The position numbers were made by a program, and so were the translations under genes. Below are positions 36,333 through 45,800 of a DNA stretch of 64,000 nt, piece after piece (position 1 is the first letter of the stretch; each line of letters opens with the position of its first letter). This DNA is from DAOUAT01 sp964551735 (lineage in GTDB: Bacteria > Chloroflexota > Anaerolineae > CG2-30-64-16). The notes beneath the pieces were generated by a model. It did no database searches. It was not told the DNA's origin and was given only the letters and a program-made list of their open reading frames with translations. The DNA lies in assembly GCA_964551735.1 (NCBI GenBank), contig CAZKEF010000024.1, forward strand, positions 1 through 64,000. Direction: 5' to 3'.

Positions 36333-36399
36333 CGAGCGCAACTCGCTGTATTTGGATAAATTCGGATAGTATAGTAGCCGATATTCAGGGAAACTACGT

Positions 36400-37050
36400 A
36401 TGCGTGAAACAATCCTCGCCCTCGCTCGCCGCTACGACTTCGAGGAGGGCCACGCGCTCCAGGACGAGCGCCTGGCCCTGCGCCTGTTCGATGAAATGGC
36501 GCGGCTTGGGCTGCACACCCTGGGCGCGGCCCAGTTCCCTGCAATTCCCTCAATTTCCATAGTCCCCTCAGTGCCCTCTTCTTCCGCTCGCTCCGAATCC
36601 CCCCTCATCCCCCGCGAGATCCTGAGCTACGCCGCCCTCCTTCATGACATCGGCTACGTCGAGGGCTACGAGAACCACCACAAGACCGCGTTCCGGCTGA
36701 TCATGGCTGCGCCCATCCCCGGCCTCTCCGTGCGCGATCAGGCGTTGATCGCGCACGTCACGCGTTACCACCGCGGCGCGTTGCCTGCGCCGGCCAAGCA
36801 TGAAGCTTTCGCCGCCCTTGCCCCGTCAGACCAGCAGTTGGTGACCCAGCTCGGTGCGATCCTGCGCTTCGCTGACGGCCTGGATCGCAGCCACACGGAT
36901 GCGGTGCAGGACCTGGGCTGCGCGCTGGAAGGCGGCACGCTGGTCGTCACGCTGCTGCCCGGCCGGGACGATGACAGCGAGCGCTGGGCCGGGCAGAAGA
37001 AGGCGCGATGGTTTGAGAGCGTGTACGCGGTGAATGTGATCATCCGGTAA
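36400..37050 (+). CDS. HD domain phosphohydrolase (Ppx/GppA C-terminal type)
   Basis: 216 aa. The HD core is visible: LLHDIGYVEGYENHHKTAF (HD pair plus HH) and a later LRFADGLDRSH (metal Asp). This is the helical C-terminal domain found in exopolyphosphatase/GppA proteins, here as a stand-alone chain. A stretch of about 22 residues (residues 46-67, rich in Pro and Ser: AQFPAIPSISIVPSVPSS) interrupts the loop before the HD helix. It is encoded by a ttccct/caattt word repeat at 36533-36600. It appears to be a repeat insertion carried in frame. Substrate unknown. Confidence 0.82.
   Translation: MRETILALARRYDFEEGHALQDERLALRLFDEMARLGLHTLGAAQFPAIPSISIVPSVPSSSARSESPLIPREILSYAALLHDIGYVEGYENHHKTAFRLIMAAPIPGLSVRDQALIAHVTRYHRGALPAPAKHEAFAALAPSDQQLVTQLGAILRFADGLDRSHTDAVQDLGCALEGGTLVVTLLPGRDDDSERWAGQKKARWFESVYAVNVIIR
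36533..36600. repeat. Word-repeat insertion inside the HD gene
   Basis: cagttccctgcaattccctc and related words resemble the agttccttcagttcc spacer at 27086-27165. The reading frame is kept. Confidence 0.5.
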
Positions 37051-37053
37051 GGA

Positions 37054-38181
37054 CTAGCGTCGTCCAAACGCCGTGACGTAACTGAACGGATCGGCCGTGT
37101 CACCGGTGAACACGCGGCGGCCGTCGCCGGTGACGGCCACGCCGAACGGCGAGAGGAACTCCCCTGCCGGCCACCCCTCATCGGTGCGCACCCCTTCCCC
37201 GCCGATCCACTCGATCAGCCCGTGGCCCTGCGCGCTGAGCACAGCCACCGCGGTCGGGATCTGCGTCGTCACGTACAGGTTCCCCGCCTCGTCGGCCGCG
37301 ATCATCTGCGGCCACGCGCCGGCCAGCGCGGCCTCGCCCACGCGCTGGATCAGCCGGCCGGCCTCCGGCTCCACTTCGGCCACGTAGCCCTGGCGGTTTA
37401 CGATGAACAGGGTGCCATCGGGGCCGAAATCCATCCCCACCGCGTCCATGCCCGGCTCGGCCGGGAAGCTGCGCAGGAACTCGCCGGTCGCGCTGAAGAC
37501 CAGCACGCGCATCACCTTTGCGCCGCCGGCATCCTCGTTGGGGTCCAGCACGAAGAGCTCGCCGTCGGGGCTGACGGCCAATGCGGCCGGGCTGTCGGAG
37601 CCAAACTCGCCCTCGCCCGCGCCGTAACTGCCGAACCCGCCCAACAGGTCCAGGTCCGCATTGAACAGGGTGATCTGGTGCAGGGCCGCGTCCGCGATGT
37701 AGACCGTGCCATCGGGGCCGACTTTAACATCGGTGAGATACCCGATCTCGCCGGCCGAGATGACCCCCTGGTACGCGCCGTCCAGATCGTAGATGTACAC
37801 GCCGCCCAACCGGTCGGCCACATAGACGCGCTCGCCGGCGGCATCCAGCCCGCCCAGGCCGGAGAAGGGATTATCGGCCGCGTGCCTGGCACCGCCGACG
37901 CGCCAGCGCACCGTAGCGGCCGGCGGGTCCATGGGCGACGGCGCCGCGACCGTGCCGGTGGCCGCGGGCGGGGGTGTGGGTGGCGCGAGGGTTGCCGCGG
38001 GCGCCGTAGCCGGCTGCGGTGTGGCGCTGGGGGCCACCGTGGCCGGGGGTGGCGTGCGCGCGGTGGGCGGAGCGGCGTCACTCGCTCCGCCCGCCGCAGG
38101 TCGCGTGGCAGGCGGACTGTCGGCACATGCGGTCAGCCACAGGGCTAGGATGATCAGGCAAAGGTGAGAAGCTCGCAGCAT
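37054..38181 (-). CDS. NHL-repeat lipoprotein
   Basis: 375 aa from the ATG at 38181. The lipobox is LWLTAC (Cys 19), followed by about 75 residues of Pro/Ala/Thr-rich tether and then a beta-propeller of NHL-type repeats. Repeat units include LTDVKVGPDGTVYIADAALH, ALAVSPDGELFVLDPNED, GMDFGPDGTLFIVNRQG and ADEAGNLYVTTQ. Such propellers bind proteins, sugars or act as scaffolds outside the cell. It converges on the HD gene with a three-base gap. No partner gene points to a specific role. Confidence 0.88.
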   Translation of the reverse strand: MLRASHLCLIILALWLTACADSPPATRPAAGGASDAAPPTARTPPPATVAPSATPQPATAPAATLAPPTPPPAATGTVAAPSPMDPPAATVRWRVGGARHAADNPFSGLGGLDAAGERVYVADRLGGVYIYDLDGAYQGVISAGEIGYLTDVKVGPDGTVYIADAALHQITLFNADLDLLGGFGSYGAGEGEFGSDSPAALAVSPDGELFVLDPNEDAGGAKVMRVLVFSATGEFLRSFPAEPGMDAVGMDFGPDGTLFIVNRQGYVAEVEPEAGRLIQRVGEAALAGAWPQMIAADEAGNLYVTTQIPTAVAVLSAQGHGLIEWIGGEGVRTDEGWPAGEFLSPFGVAVTGDGRRVFTGDTADPFSYVTAFGRR

Positions 38182-38341
38182 GGTGTCAAATCTCCCGGAG
38201 CGCCAGCGACGCTCCCTTGTGGTGTGGCGCACGATGGTTGAGAAACATTTTACCACGGCCGGCGCAAAAACGCGCCAGACCTGCACCCTCGGCAGGGCGA
38301 TTTCATGTTGCGGCTGACCACACGGGCCGGCCGTTGAAACT

Positions 38342-38428
38342 GCGCCTACCGTTGCAAAACCGGCCTGCGCCGGTTGGTCTCCGGTCTGCGAAGGCAGACC
38401 TTGCACGGGTAGCCGCAACTTCAGTTGC
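38342..38428. repeat. Multi-hairpin (cloverleaf-like) interspersed element
   Basis: An outer imperfect stem (38342-38356 with 38402-38416, 12 of 15 pairs) encloses two perfect hairpins: AACCGG/CCGGTT (38358-38375) and GGTCTGC/GCAGACC (38383-38400). A third palindrome GCAACTTCAGTTGC follows at 38415-38428. There is no reading frame. It lies in the divergent gap between the NHL lipoprotein and the secreted DNRLRE protein. The remaining gap 38182-38598 has no other gene. Confidence 0.65.
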
Positions 38429-38500
38429 CAGGCAGGGCGCCCGCCGCACAATGACTTCGCCCTGCCCCCTCGGTTCCGCCGCTTGCGCGGCAGTACAAAT

Positions 38501-38509
38501 TGTGATAAT
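38501..38509 (+). promoter_or_regulatory. Possible extended -10 promoter of the DNRLRE protein
   Basis: TGTGATAAT reads as TGn plus GATAAT, with a CTTGCG box about 16 bases upstream. Confidence 0.35.
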
Positions 38510-38622
38510 CTTCGCTAGTCCACAGATCAGGCCGCCGCATCTCGCCGACCTCCACGCGACCCTGCCAGCACTGTTGTCTCAACCCAGGTCGCGCCGAGAT
38601 GCTCCCGAAGGGAGGTCGTCAT

Positions 38623-41600
38623 ATGCACACGCGCACGTCCGCCAGCCGCGCCATGCGCAGGCTCAGCCCACTTGGGCTGCTCATCATCGCTTTGCTGATC
38701 CTCTCTGCCTGGGCTATCGCCCCAGAGGTCGCGCGTGCCCAGGGGCGCGCGCCGGCCGGCGCGCAGGTCAGCGAGACGCTGTATCCCACAGCCGATGCTT
38801 ATGTCAGCCAGTACGCGCCGACGACAAACTATGGCGCCCTGACGGATCTGTATGTCGGACGAACAAGCAGTGAATATGACTCCTGGACTCTGATTCGCTT
38901 TGATCTGTCGTCCATCCCGACGGGAGTGACCATCAACTCGGCCACACTTCAAATGTATACGATGGTCAATCTGGCGGCGGCAGGCGACTTGCCCGCTGCC
39001 GCGTATCAGGTCTATGCATACCGTACCAGAGCCGGCACGAAGACCGAATACTGGGTCGAAACCGTCGTGACGTGGAACAATCAGCCCACAACGGAAGCCA
39101 CGGCTGACGACCCGCCGTCTACGGTTGATTCGAGTGATGGCTGGCACGACTTGACCGTCACCGCCGCGGTCAAGCAATGGGCCGAGAACGGTGCAGCCAA
39201 CTACGGGTTCACGCTGAAGGGGGATGGTGTCAGCGCCTGGCCGGCGCCGTTCCAGGCGTTGTCCAGGGAGGCTGCCGCCACCTATCGGCCGCGGTTGGTG
39301 ATCAGCTACTCCTTGCCTGCCACCCCGACACCGACGCCGACGGCTACGCGCACCCCCACGGTGACGTGGACGCCAACGCGCACGCCGACCGTGACGCCCA
39401 CCGTCACCCGCACCCCGACGCGCACGCCAACCCCGACGTATACGCGCACGCCGACGCACACGCCTACGCATACACCCACGTTCACGCGCACGCCGACCAA
39501 AACGCCGACACCGCCGTCAGGGGTGGTGGGAAGCTGTCCGGGTCAGGTGTGGGTCTACGCAGATCGGGACACCTGGGTCGGTTCTGCCGCGCCCAACGCT
39601 GTTCACGGCACCGAAGACAGGCTGGACCTGCGTGACAGCGGCGCAAACGAAAACAGGGTGCTGCTACACTTCCCGCTGACGGGCGTGGTGCCGGCCGGTC
39701 AGTACGTCAACGCCGCGCGGGTGGATCTCAACGCCTTCGAGTACGACGACCCCAGCGCAAACCGCACGCTGAACCTGTTCACGCTGGCGAGCGCGTTCAG
39801 CGAGGGCACGACCACGTGGGCCAACAAGCCGGGTAAGCTCACGACCGTGGGCCAGCGGCAGGTCAGCTCCACCGGCCAATCGCTGGATGTGACCAGCATC
39901 GTCCAAACCTGGACGCAAGGCGCGACCGACCCCAACCACGGCCTGGGCATCGAGCCGGTCTCGGACGACTTTTACTATCGCTACGGCAGCCGCGAGTACT
40001 GGGTGTCACCACCCAAGCTGGTGATCTTCTGCAGCGCGGCCGACTGGACGCCGACCCCCACCCGCACGCCGACGCGCACGCCGACCATCACGCCCACGCC
40101 GACGGCCACCACGCCGATCAACTTCGCCATCACCGTCACGCCGGCCGCGGTGCAGTTGGACCTGGCCCCGCTGCTGGTGGCCGGTGGGCCAGAGGTGCAG
40201 GAGGCGCAGGTCGCGGTCAACGTTGCGCTGGTCAGCGGGTCGGCGCAGCGCGTGACCCTCTACATGCTGGATCTGCCCCTGGGGGTGGAGTACGACTTCA
40301 CGCCGGGGACCGGCACGCCGCCCTTCGCCGCCACGCTCACCCTGCGGGCGCGCCGGGGCAGCCTCCCCATCACCGGCTCCCTGACCGTCAAAGTGGAGGG
40401 CGTGGCCGCGGATGGCGCCAGGGTCACTCGTGCGCTGACGCTGAACATCGTCTCCACCGGCGACCTGCGGGTGCTCAGCAGCGCCCCGGTGCAGGTGGTG
40501 GATCAGGCCGGCGCCGCCTTCCCCCTCGTCAAAGACAAAGGGACCGCCTTCCGCGTTAAAATGCGCAACTCGTTCCCCGGCCCGGTCGAGGCGCAGATCA
40601 GGCTGGTGCTGCCGGCCAACGAATGGCGCATGACGCCCGCCTGCGGCAACGGCCAGATCATCCCCGTGCCCGCCGGCTGGCAGTACCCCGAGGTCTGGGG
40701 GCCGGTGCGGATCGCGGCTGGGGATAGCGAGATCGTGCTTCCTTACGTCCCGCCGGGCGGTGAAGCCCTGGCGTGGGATGCCCAGACCAACCCGGCCGGG
40801 CAGATTGACTGCGGCTGCGTCGGCGCGCGCTGCGCGCCCGACGTGCGCGCCGTTCCGCGGCCGATCGCCGCCTCGGCCAGCGTTCGCGCCGAAGTGGACC
40901 CGAACGCGGCGATCCCGGAGGCCAATGAGGCTAACAACACTGCCGGCACGTTCAGCTACCAGGTGCAGGACACCCAGCCCTGGAATTTCCTGTTCTATCG
41001 CTGCAAGGACCCGACGGACGGCGAGGCCTACCCCACCACGACAGAGACCGCGTTGGCCGCGCAAGCGCAGCTCCAATACCTGCTGGGCAACTTTCCTATC
41101 GCGGATGCCGAGGTTTGGTACAGCATCTCACCGACAGGTGTCATCTGGGAAGATGATGAAGAGGCGGCGCCGCCGGGCTGCACCGGCGGTGCGTGCTTCC
41201 GGGACCGTCCAACGTTCCTTAATAACATCCTGGCTATGGCCCAGGCGGAAGGCTTCCGGTTTGGGGTGGCGGTGGGCTGCGGCGGCCGGGGCGGCGCCAG
41301 CGGCAGCACCCAGGCGGTCTTTGTCGAGGCCGAAACCGGCGCTTACTCGGAGCTGCTGGCGCACGAGTTCAACCACGCCACCGCGCCGATGGGCGACATC
41401 TATTCGCTGGACGTGGCGGGCGGCTGGCACGAGCATTACTGCGAAAAGGATGGGACGCGCGTCTTCGGCTGTTGGGAAGATAGCGACAAGAAGGGCGGCA
41501 CGGTTTTCCCCTACTGCACGATGGTCGGGGATGTCATAGATTGCACTCCGATGTTCACGAAAAATTGCGTGGTCAACTGCGGCTGCTCGGAGTGGTCAGA

Positions 41601-42594
41601 GGACTATGCCGCGTGCGCTGGCAAGCCGATCGGCACCGAGGCGGCCTGCATAAGCAGCCTCGACGCGGCGGTTTCCTGCCGGGCCGAGGGCGGCCGGATC
41701 TGGCGGACGCCGGACAGCCGCATCTTCCATCCGGCCGCGCCGGGGTTCTGGGTCTACCGGTGGCTGCCGATTGACAGCACCATGAACTATTTCATGGACA
41801 GCAACGCCGGGCCCACCGCGCCCCACTTCTGGATGCGCCTGGACAACACCTATAACCACGCAGATGGCTTCATCTTTCCGGATGGCTATCGCAACCTGCT
41901 AAACAACCCGCTCTTCGCCGTCGCGGCCACCCCGGCCGCGCAAGCGGCAGCGGCCGCCCCGGCCGCGCTGCTGGTGAGCGGTATGGTGACGCAGGCCGGC
42001 GCGGCAACTCTCGATCCGTTCCTGACCCTGGCCGATCCCACGGTGGACCTGGCGCCGGGCGCGGCGGGCGCGTATCAGATCCGGCTGCTGGATGGCGACG
42101 GCGCGCTCCTGGCCACAACCGGATTCGACCTGCTCTTCTACCAGACCGACCCGGACGGCGGCCCGGTGGATCGGGCGGGCTTCTCGCACCGTATCGCGTG
42201 GCAGCCCGGCACGCGTAAGATCGAGCTGCGACACGGCGCAGCGTTGATCGCCAGCCGCGATGTCTCGCTCGCCGCGCCGCAGGTGATACTGCTCGGCCCG
42301 GAGGGCGGCTCTTTTGGGGCGGGCGACGTGATCCCTGTGCGTTGGACGGCGACCGACACGGACGGGCCGGCGCTGACTTATGCTCTCGCGCTCAGCCCCG
42401 ACGCGGGTCAGACTTGGCTGCCGGTGGTGCGAGACCTGGCCGAGACGGCCTACGACCTGCCGGTCAGCGTCGTGGCGAGCGGCTCCTATCTACTGCGGGT
42501 GACCGCGACGGATGGCGTTAACACGGGTTACGACCCTTCGAACCAGTCATTCGTGGTGGAGCGTGAGATCTTTCTGCCGCTGATTCTGCGCTAA
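38623..42594 (+). CDS. Giant secreted protein with two DNRLRE domains and a zincin-like HExxH site
   Basis: 1323 aa from the ATG at 38623, chosen because GGGAGG lies at 38610-38615; an ATG at 38599 is in frame but lacks a site. A signal peptide with hydrophobic core LGLLIIALLILSAWAI is clear. Two DNRLRE-type beta domains (about 40-230 and 305-470; W(T/N)LIRFDLSSIP, VTWNNQPT, VLLHFPL) are joined by Thr-Pro linkers (residues 233-298 and around 474-497). Beta-sandwich regions follow, then HEFNH at 914-918 in a context resembling metallopeptidases (ELLAHEFNHATAPMGDIYSL) with several Cys nearby. The C-terminus has an Ig-like domain and ends in the tail FLPLILR. A cell-surface or secreted hydrolase is likely; protease activity is inferred only from the HExxH motif. 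Confidence 0.85.
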   Translation: MHTRTSASRAMRRLSPLGLLIIALLILSAWAIAPEVARAQGRAPAGAQVSETLYPTADAYVSQYAPTTNYGALTDLYVGRTSSEYDSWTLIRFDLSSIPTGVTINSATLQMYTMVNLAAAGDLPAAAYQVYAYRTRAGTKTEYWVETVVTWNNQPTTEATADDPPSTVDSSDGWHDLTVTAAVKQWAENGAANYGFTLKGDGVSAWPAPFQALSREAAATYRPRLVISYSLPATPTPTPTATRTPTVTWTPTRTPTVTPTVTRTPTRTPTPTYTRTPTHTPTHTPTFTRTPTKTPTPPSGVVGSCPGQVWVYADRDTWVGSAAPNAVHGTEDRLDLRDSGANENRVLLHFPLTGVVPAGQYVNAARVDLNAFEYDDPSANRTLNLFTLASAFSEGTTTWANKPGKLTTVGQRQVSSTGQSLDVTSIVQTWTQGATDPNHGLGIEPVSDDFYYRYGSREYWVSPPKLVIFCSAADWTPTPTRTPTRTPTITPTPTATTPINFAITVTPAAVQLDLAPLLVAGGPEVQEAQVAVNVALVSGSAQRVTLYMLDLPLGVEYDFTPGTGTPPFAATLTLRARRGSLPITGSLTVKVEGVAADGARVTRALTLNIVSTGDLRVLSSAPVQVVDQAGAAFPLVKDKGTAFRVKMRNSFPGPVEAQIRLVLPANEWRMTPACGNGQIIPVPAGWQYPEVWGPVRIAAGDSEIVLPYVPPGGEALAWDAQTNPAGQIDCGCVGARCAPDVRAVPRPIAASASVRAEVDPNAAIPEANEANNTAGTFSYQVQDTQPWNFLFYRCKDPTDGEAYPTTTETALAAQAQLQYLLGNFPIADAEVWYSISPTGVIWEDDEEAAPPGCTGGACFRDRPTFLNNILAMAQAEGFRFGVAVGCGGRGGASGSTQAVFVEAETGAYSELLAHEFNHATAPMGDIYSLDVAGGWHEHYCEKDGTRVFGCWEDSDKKGGTVFPYCTMVGDVIDCTPMFTKNCVVNCGCSEWSEDYAACAGKPIGTEAACISSLDAAVSCRAEGGRIWRTPDSRIFHPAAPGFWVYRWLPIDSTMNYFMDSNAGPTAPHFWMRLDNTYNHADGFIFPDGYRNLLNNPLFAVAATPAAQAAAAAPAALLVSGMVTQAGAATLDPFLTLADPTVDLAPGAAGAYQIRLLDGDGALLATTGFDLLFYQTDPDGGPVDRAGFSHRIAWQPGTRKIELRHGAALIASRDVSLAAPQVILLGPEGGSFGAGDVIPVRWTATDTDGPALTYALALSPDAGQTWLPVVRDLAETAYDLPVSVVASGSYLLRVTATDGVNTGYDPSNQSFVVEREIFLPLILR
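39322..39516 (+). repeat. Thr-Pro coding repeat (acgccgacg type)
   Basis: Tandem six-base-like words coding TPT, RTP and HTP make a flexible linker. A second, shorter run is at 40045-40112. This is coding low-complexity sequence. Confidence 0.8.
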
Positions 42595-42659
42595 ACAGCA
42601 CCACCATGCCGCCGGCATCCTCTCAGCAGGAACAGGTCGGCGTTGAACGTCGAAAGTCA

Positions 42660-42688
42660 TTGACAATCACGGGCGCATCTGATATAGT
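42660..42688 (+). promoter_or_regulatory. Strong sigma70-type promoter upstream of the RHS gene
   Basis: TTGACA (42660-42665), a 17-base spacer and TATAGT (42683-42688). Transcription would start near 42695, about 150 bases before the RHS start codon. Confidence 0.75.
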
Positions 42689-42709
42689 GACGACAGCAAC
42701 AAACTGAAT

Positions 42710-42850
42710 ATGTTCGGCTCAGCAGGACCAACAACTCCTTCCACCGAGAAGGGAGATGACTATTGGATTAAGCCGGTATCTTTTCCGATGGGGAGAGATA
42801 CCGGTTTTTGTTTGTGGCGTGGTGGTAGCCGGAAAAGGAGAATCCCATGA
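42710..42850 (+). CDS. Possible upstream reading frame in the RHS leader
   Basis: 46 codons from an ATG at 42710 to a TGA at 42848-42850 that overlaps the RHS start codon (ATGA). The frame runs through the leader hairpin at 42773-42804. No ribosome site stands out and no family is recognised, so it may be chance. If translated it would couple to the RHS gene and melt the hairpin. Confidence 0.25.
   Translation: MFGSAGPTTPSTEKGDDYWIKPVSFPMGRDTGFCLWRGGSRKRRIP
42773..42812 (+). terminator. Terminator-like hairpin in the RHS leader
   Basis: CCGGTATCT (42773-42781) pairs perfectly with AGATACCGG (42796-42804) and is followed by TTTTTGTTTG. It lies between the promoter at 42660-42688 and the RHS start at 42847, about 78 bases after the expected start site. 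It could act as an attenuator. Confidence 0.65.
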
Positions 42851-45800
42851 CCCGCACCTACAGACACCTGCTCTTGATTGGCACAGTATGCGCTTGGCTG
42901 TCTTTCGTTCTGACGACGGGCGCGGCGGCCATCACTGCTGCGCCGCTGGCTATGGACACTACTCAGGTGCATACGAACGTCTCCGGCCCCATCGTCGGTG
43001 ATACCACCTGGACGCTTGCTGCCAGCCCCTACGTGGTCACCGGCGACGTGACGGTGAACGCCGGTGTGACGCTCACCATCGAGCCCGGGGTGGTGGTCAA
43101 GTTCCAGACGCAAGGCTGCGACCTCATTGTCAACGGGCGCCTGCTGGCGCAGGGATCGGGTACGCAACTCATCACCTTCACATCATACAAGGATGATGCG
43201 CATGGCGGCGACACGAACGGCGATGGCAGCGCCAGTATGCCGGCCCCTAATGATTGGGGTGGGGTGGTGATTGCCGCCTCGAGCAGCGGCAGCATGCTGC
43301 AGCACACCTGGATTGGCTATGGGGGCTATGGCGGCGTGCCCTACAGCTACGCTAACCTGCATCTGTACACCAGCGACGTGATGGTGCAAAACAACACTAT
43401 CGCTTATTCGTCGCACCGCGGCTTGCATGTGGGTGGGGTAAGCCCGGCGCACCCGTTGGAACTCACCGGCAACACCTTCGTCGCTAACGCCGAATGGGCG
43501 GTATATGACGATACCACCGGTGTTCGGACTGACATCATGCTGACAGGGAACACGAGTAGCGGTTCGCTGAACAACGGTTACGGGGTGCGGGGTGCTATTG
43601 CGGGAGAGGTCATCTTCAGCAGCCCGGATAACTTTCCGTTCATCATCTGGGACTCCACGGCCAATCTCAGTGTGGATGCAGGGGCAACCTTGGCCTTCAC
43701 CCCTGGCACGGTCATCAAGTCTCAGGCCAACCGTCATCTGGCGGTGAATGGCCGTCTGTTGGCGCAGGGGACGGAAGCTGAGCCGATCGTCTTCACGTCG
43801 ATCAAAGACGATGCGCATGGCGGCGACACGAATGGTGATGGCAGCGCCAGTACCCCTACTCCCAATGACTGGGCTGGCATTGGCTTGGCCGCCTCGAGCA
43901 GCGGCAGCATGCTGCAGCACACCTGGATTGGCTACGGCGGCTATGGCGGCGTGCCCTACAGCTACGCCAACCTGCACCTGTACACCAGCGACGTGATGGT
44001 GCAGCACAACACTATCGCTTATTCATCGCACCAAGGCATTCACGTGGGTGGGGTGGTTCCGGCGCACCCGTTGGCGCTCACCGGCAACACCTTCGTCGCT
44101 AACGCCGAATGGGCGGTATATGATGATGCGACAGGGACCCTGACGGATATCACGTTGGTGGGCAACACGAGCAACGGCTCGGCCTACAATGGTTTCGGCA
44201 TCATGGGCGTGGTTTCCGGCACAGTCACTTATGACAGCGAGGCCAGTTTCCCCTTTGTCGTGCCAAGTGACCTGACGGTGGCGGCAGGGTCAACGCTGAC
44301 GTTTGCGCCGGGGGTGGTGGTGAAGTTTGAGTGGTGGGGCGATGAACTGCGGGTAGAGGGTCAGTTGCTGGCGCAAGGCACGGAGACCGCGCCCATCATC
44401 TTCACCTCGCTGCGCGATGATGCGCACGGTGGCGACACCAACGGCGATGGCAACGCCACGACTCCCGCGCCCGGCAACTGGACGGGCATCGCGCTGACTT
44501 CGTTGAGCAGCGGCAGCATGCTGGAGCACACGTGGATTGGCTACGGCGGCTATGGTGACTCGCCCTACAGCTACGCCAACCTGCATGTCTACACCAACGA
44601 TGCGACGATAGCGAAGAGTACGATCGCGAAGTCCGCGAACCGCGGCATCACGGTGAGCGACGCGCTGCCGCGCATCGAAAGCAACCAGATCCGTGAGAAC
44701 CAGGTGGGTATCTATTGCATTAACGGCGCGCTGCCTCGGCTGCGGGACAATGTGATCGAAGCCAACACGCAGTACGGCTTGCAGAACACCAGCGCAGGCG
44801 TCACGGTGGATGCGCGCTACAACTGGTGGGGCAATGCCAACGGGCCAGCGCATGCCTCCAATCCTGGCGGGACCGGCAACGCGGTCAGCGACAACGTGAC
44901 ATTTGCGCCGTGGTACAGCGCCTTCGAATGGCGCACACCTTTTTCCGTCGTATTCCACGGGACCCAGACAGTGGGATGGGGCACGTTCGGATCCACTGCA
45001 GGCACGGCTGTTGACGTGGCCTATCGTGGGGCAGGGGACTGGCAGATGTTGGGGACTGGGCTTCCGATTAACGGGGGCCTGGATTGGGACACCGTTGTCG
45101 TGCCTGATGGATGGTTTGACCTGCGAGCCCGGCTCTATGACGCGGGGGCGCACCTGCTGGCGGAGCGGGTGCGGCGGGTGCTGGTGCTCAACGCCCCGAG
45201 TATCGCCTGGCACGCGGGCGACATATCGGCCAGCGAGACCTGGCACGCGGGCGTGCTGCACCTCGTGGGGAGCGATGTGCTCCTCGGCAGCGGGGTGACG
45301 CTTACCGTGGCGCCCGGTACTGTGGTGAAGGCCGCCTCCGGTGCGGGCCTAATCATTCCTAGCACCGCGACGCTCCAGGCTCTGGGAACGAGTGAGGCGC
45401 CCATCATCCTCACCTCGCTGGCGGATGACACCGCGGGCGGTGACACCAACCTCGATGGCAGCGCGACGCTGCCGCGCCCGGGCGACTGGCTGGGGCTGGT
45501 GCTCCGCGGTTCAGGGCAGGCGATCCTCAATGCGTACACACAGGTGCGTTACGCGCAGGTTCAGCACTCGGGTGCGCTGGCTGAGGATACCGTGTGGTCG
45601 AATGAACTGCTCCACGTCATCAGCAGCGATGTGATCATTCCCAACGGCGTCAAGCTCACCGTCGAACCCGGAACCATCATCAAGTTTGCCAGCAAGCGCG
45701 GGCTCACGATCCAATCCGGTGGGCAGTTGCTGGCGCAGGGGACCGTCGCCCAACCGGTGACTTTCACCTCGCTCAAGGATGACTCGGCAGGCGGCGACTC

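Noticed and set aside
39322..39516. Short tandem repeats in the DNRLRE gene
   Set aside because: They code a Thr-Pro linker in frame, so this is ordinary low-complexity coding sequence.
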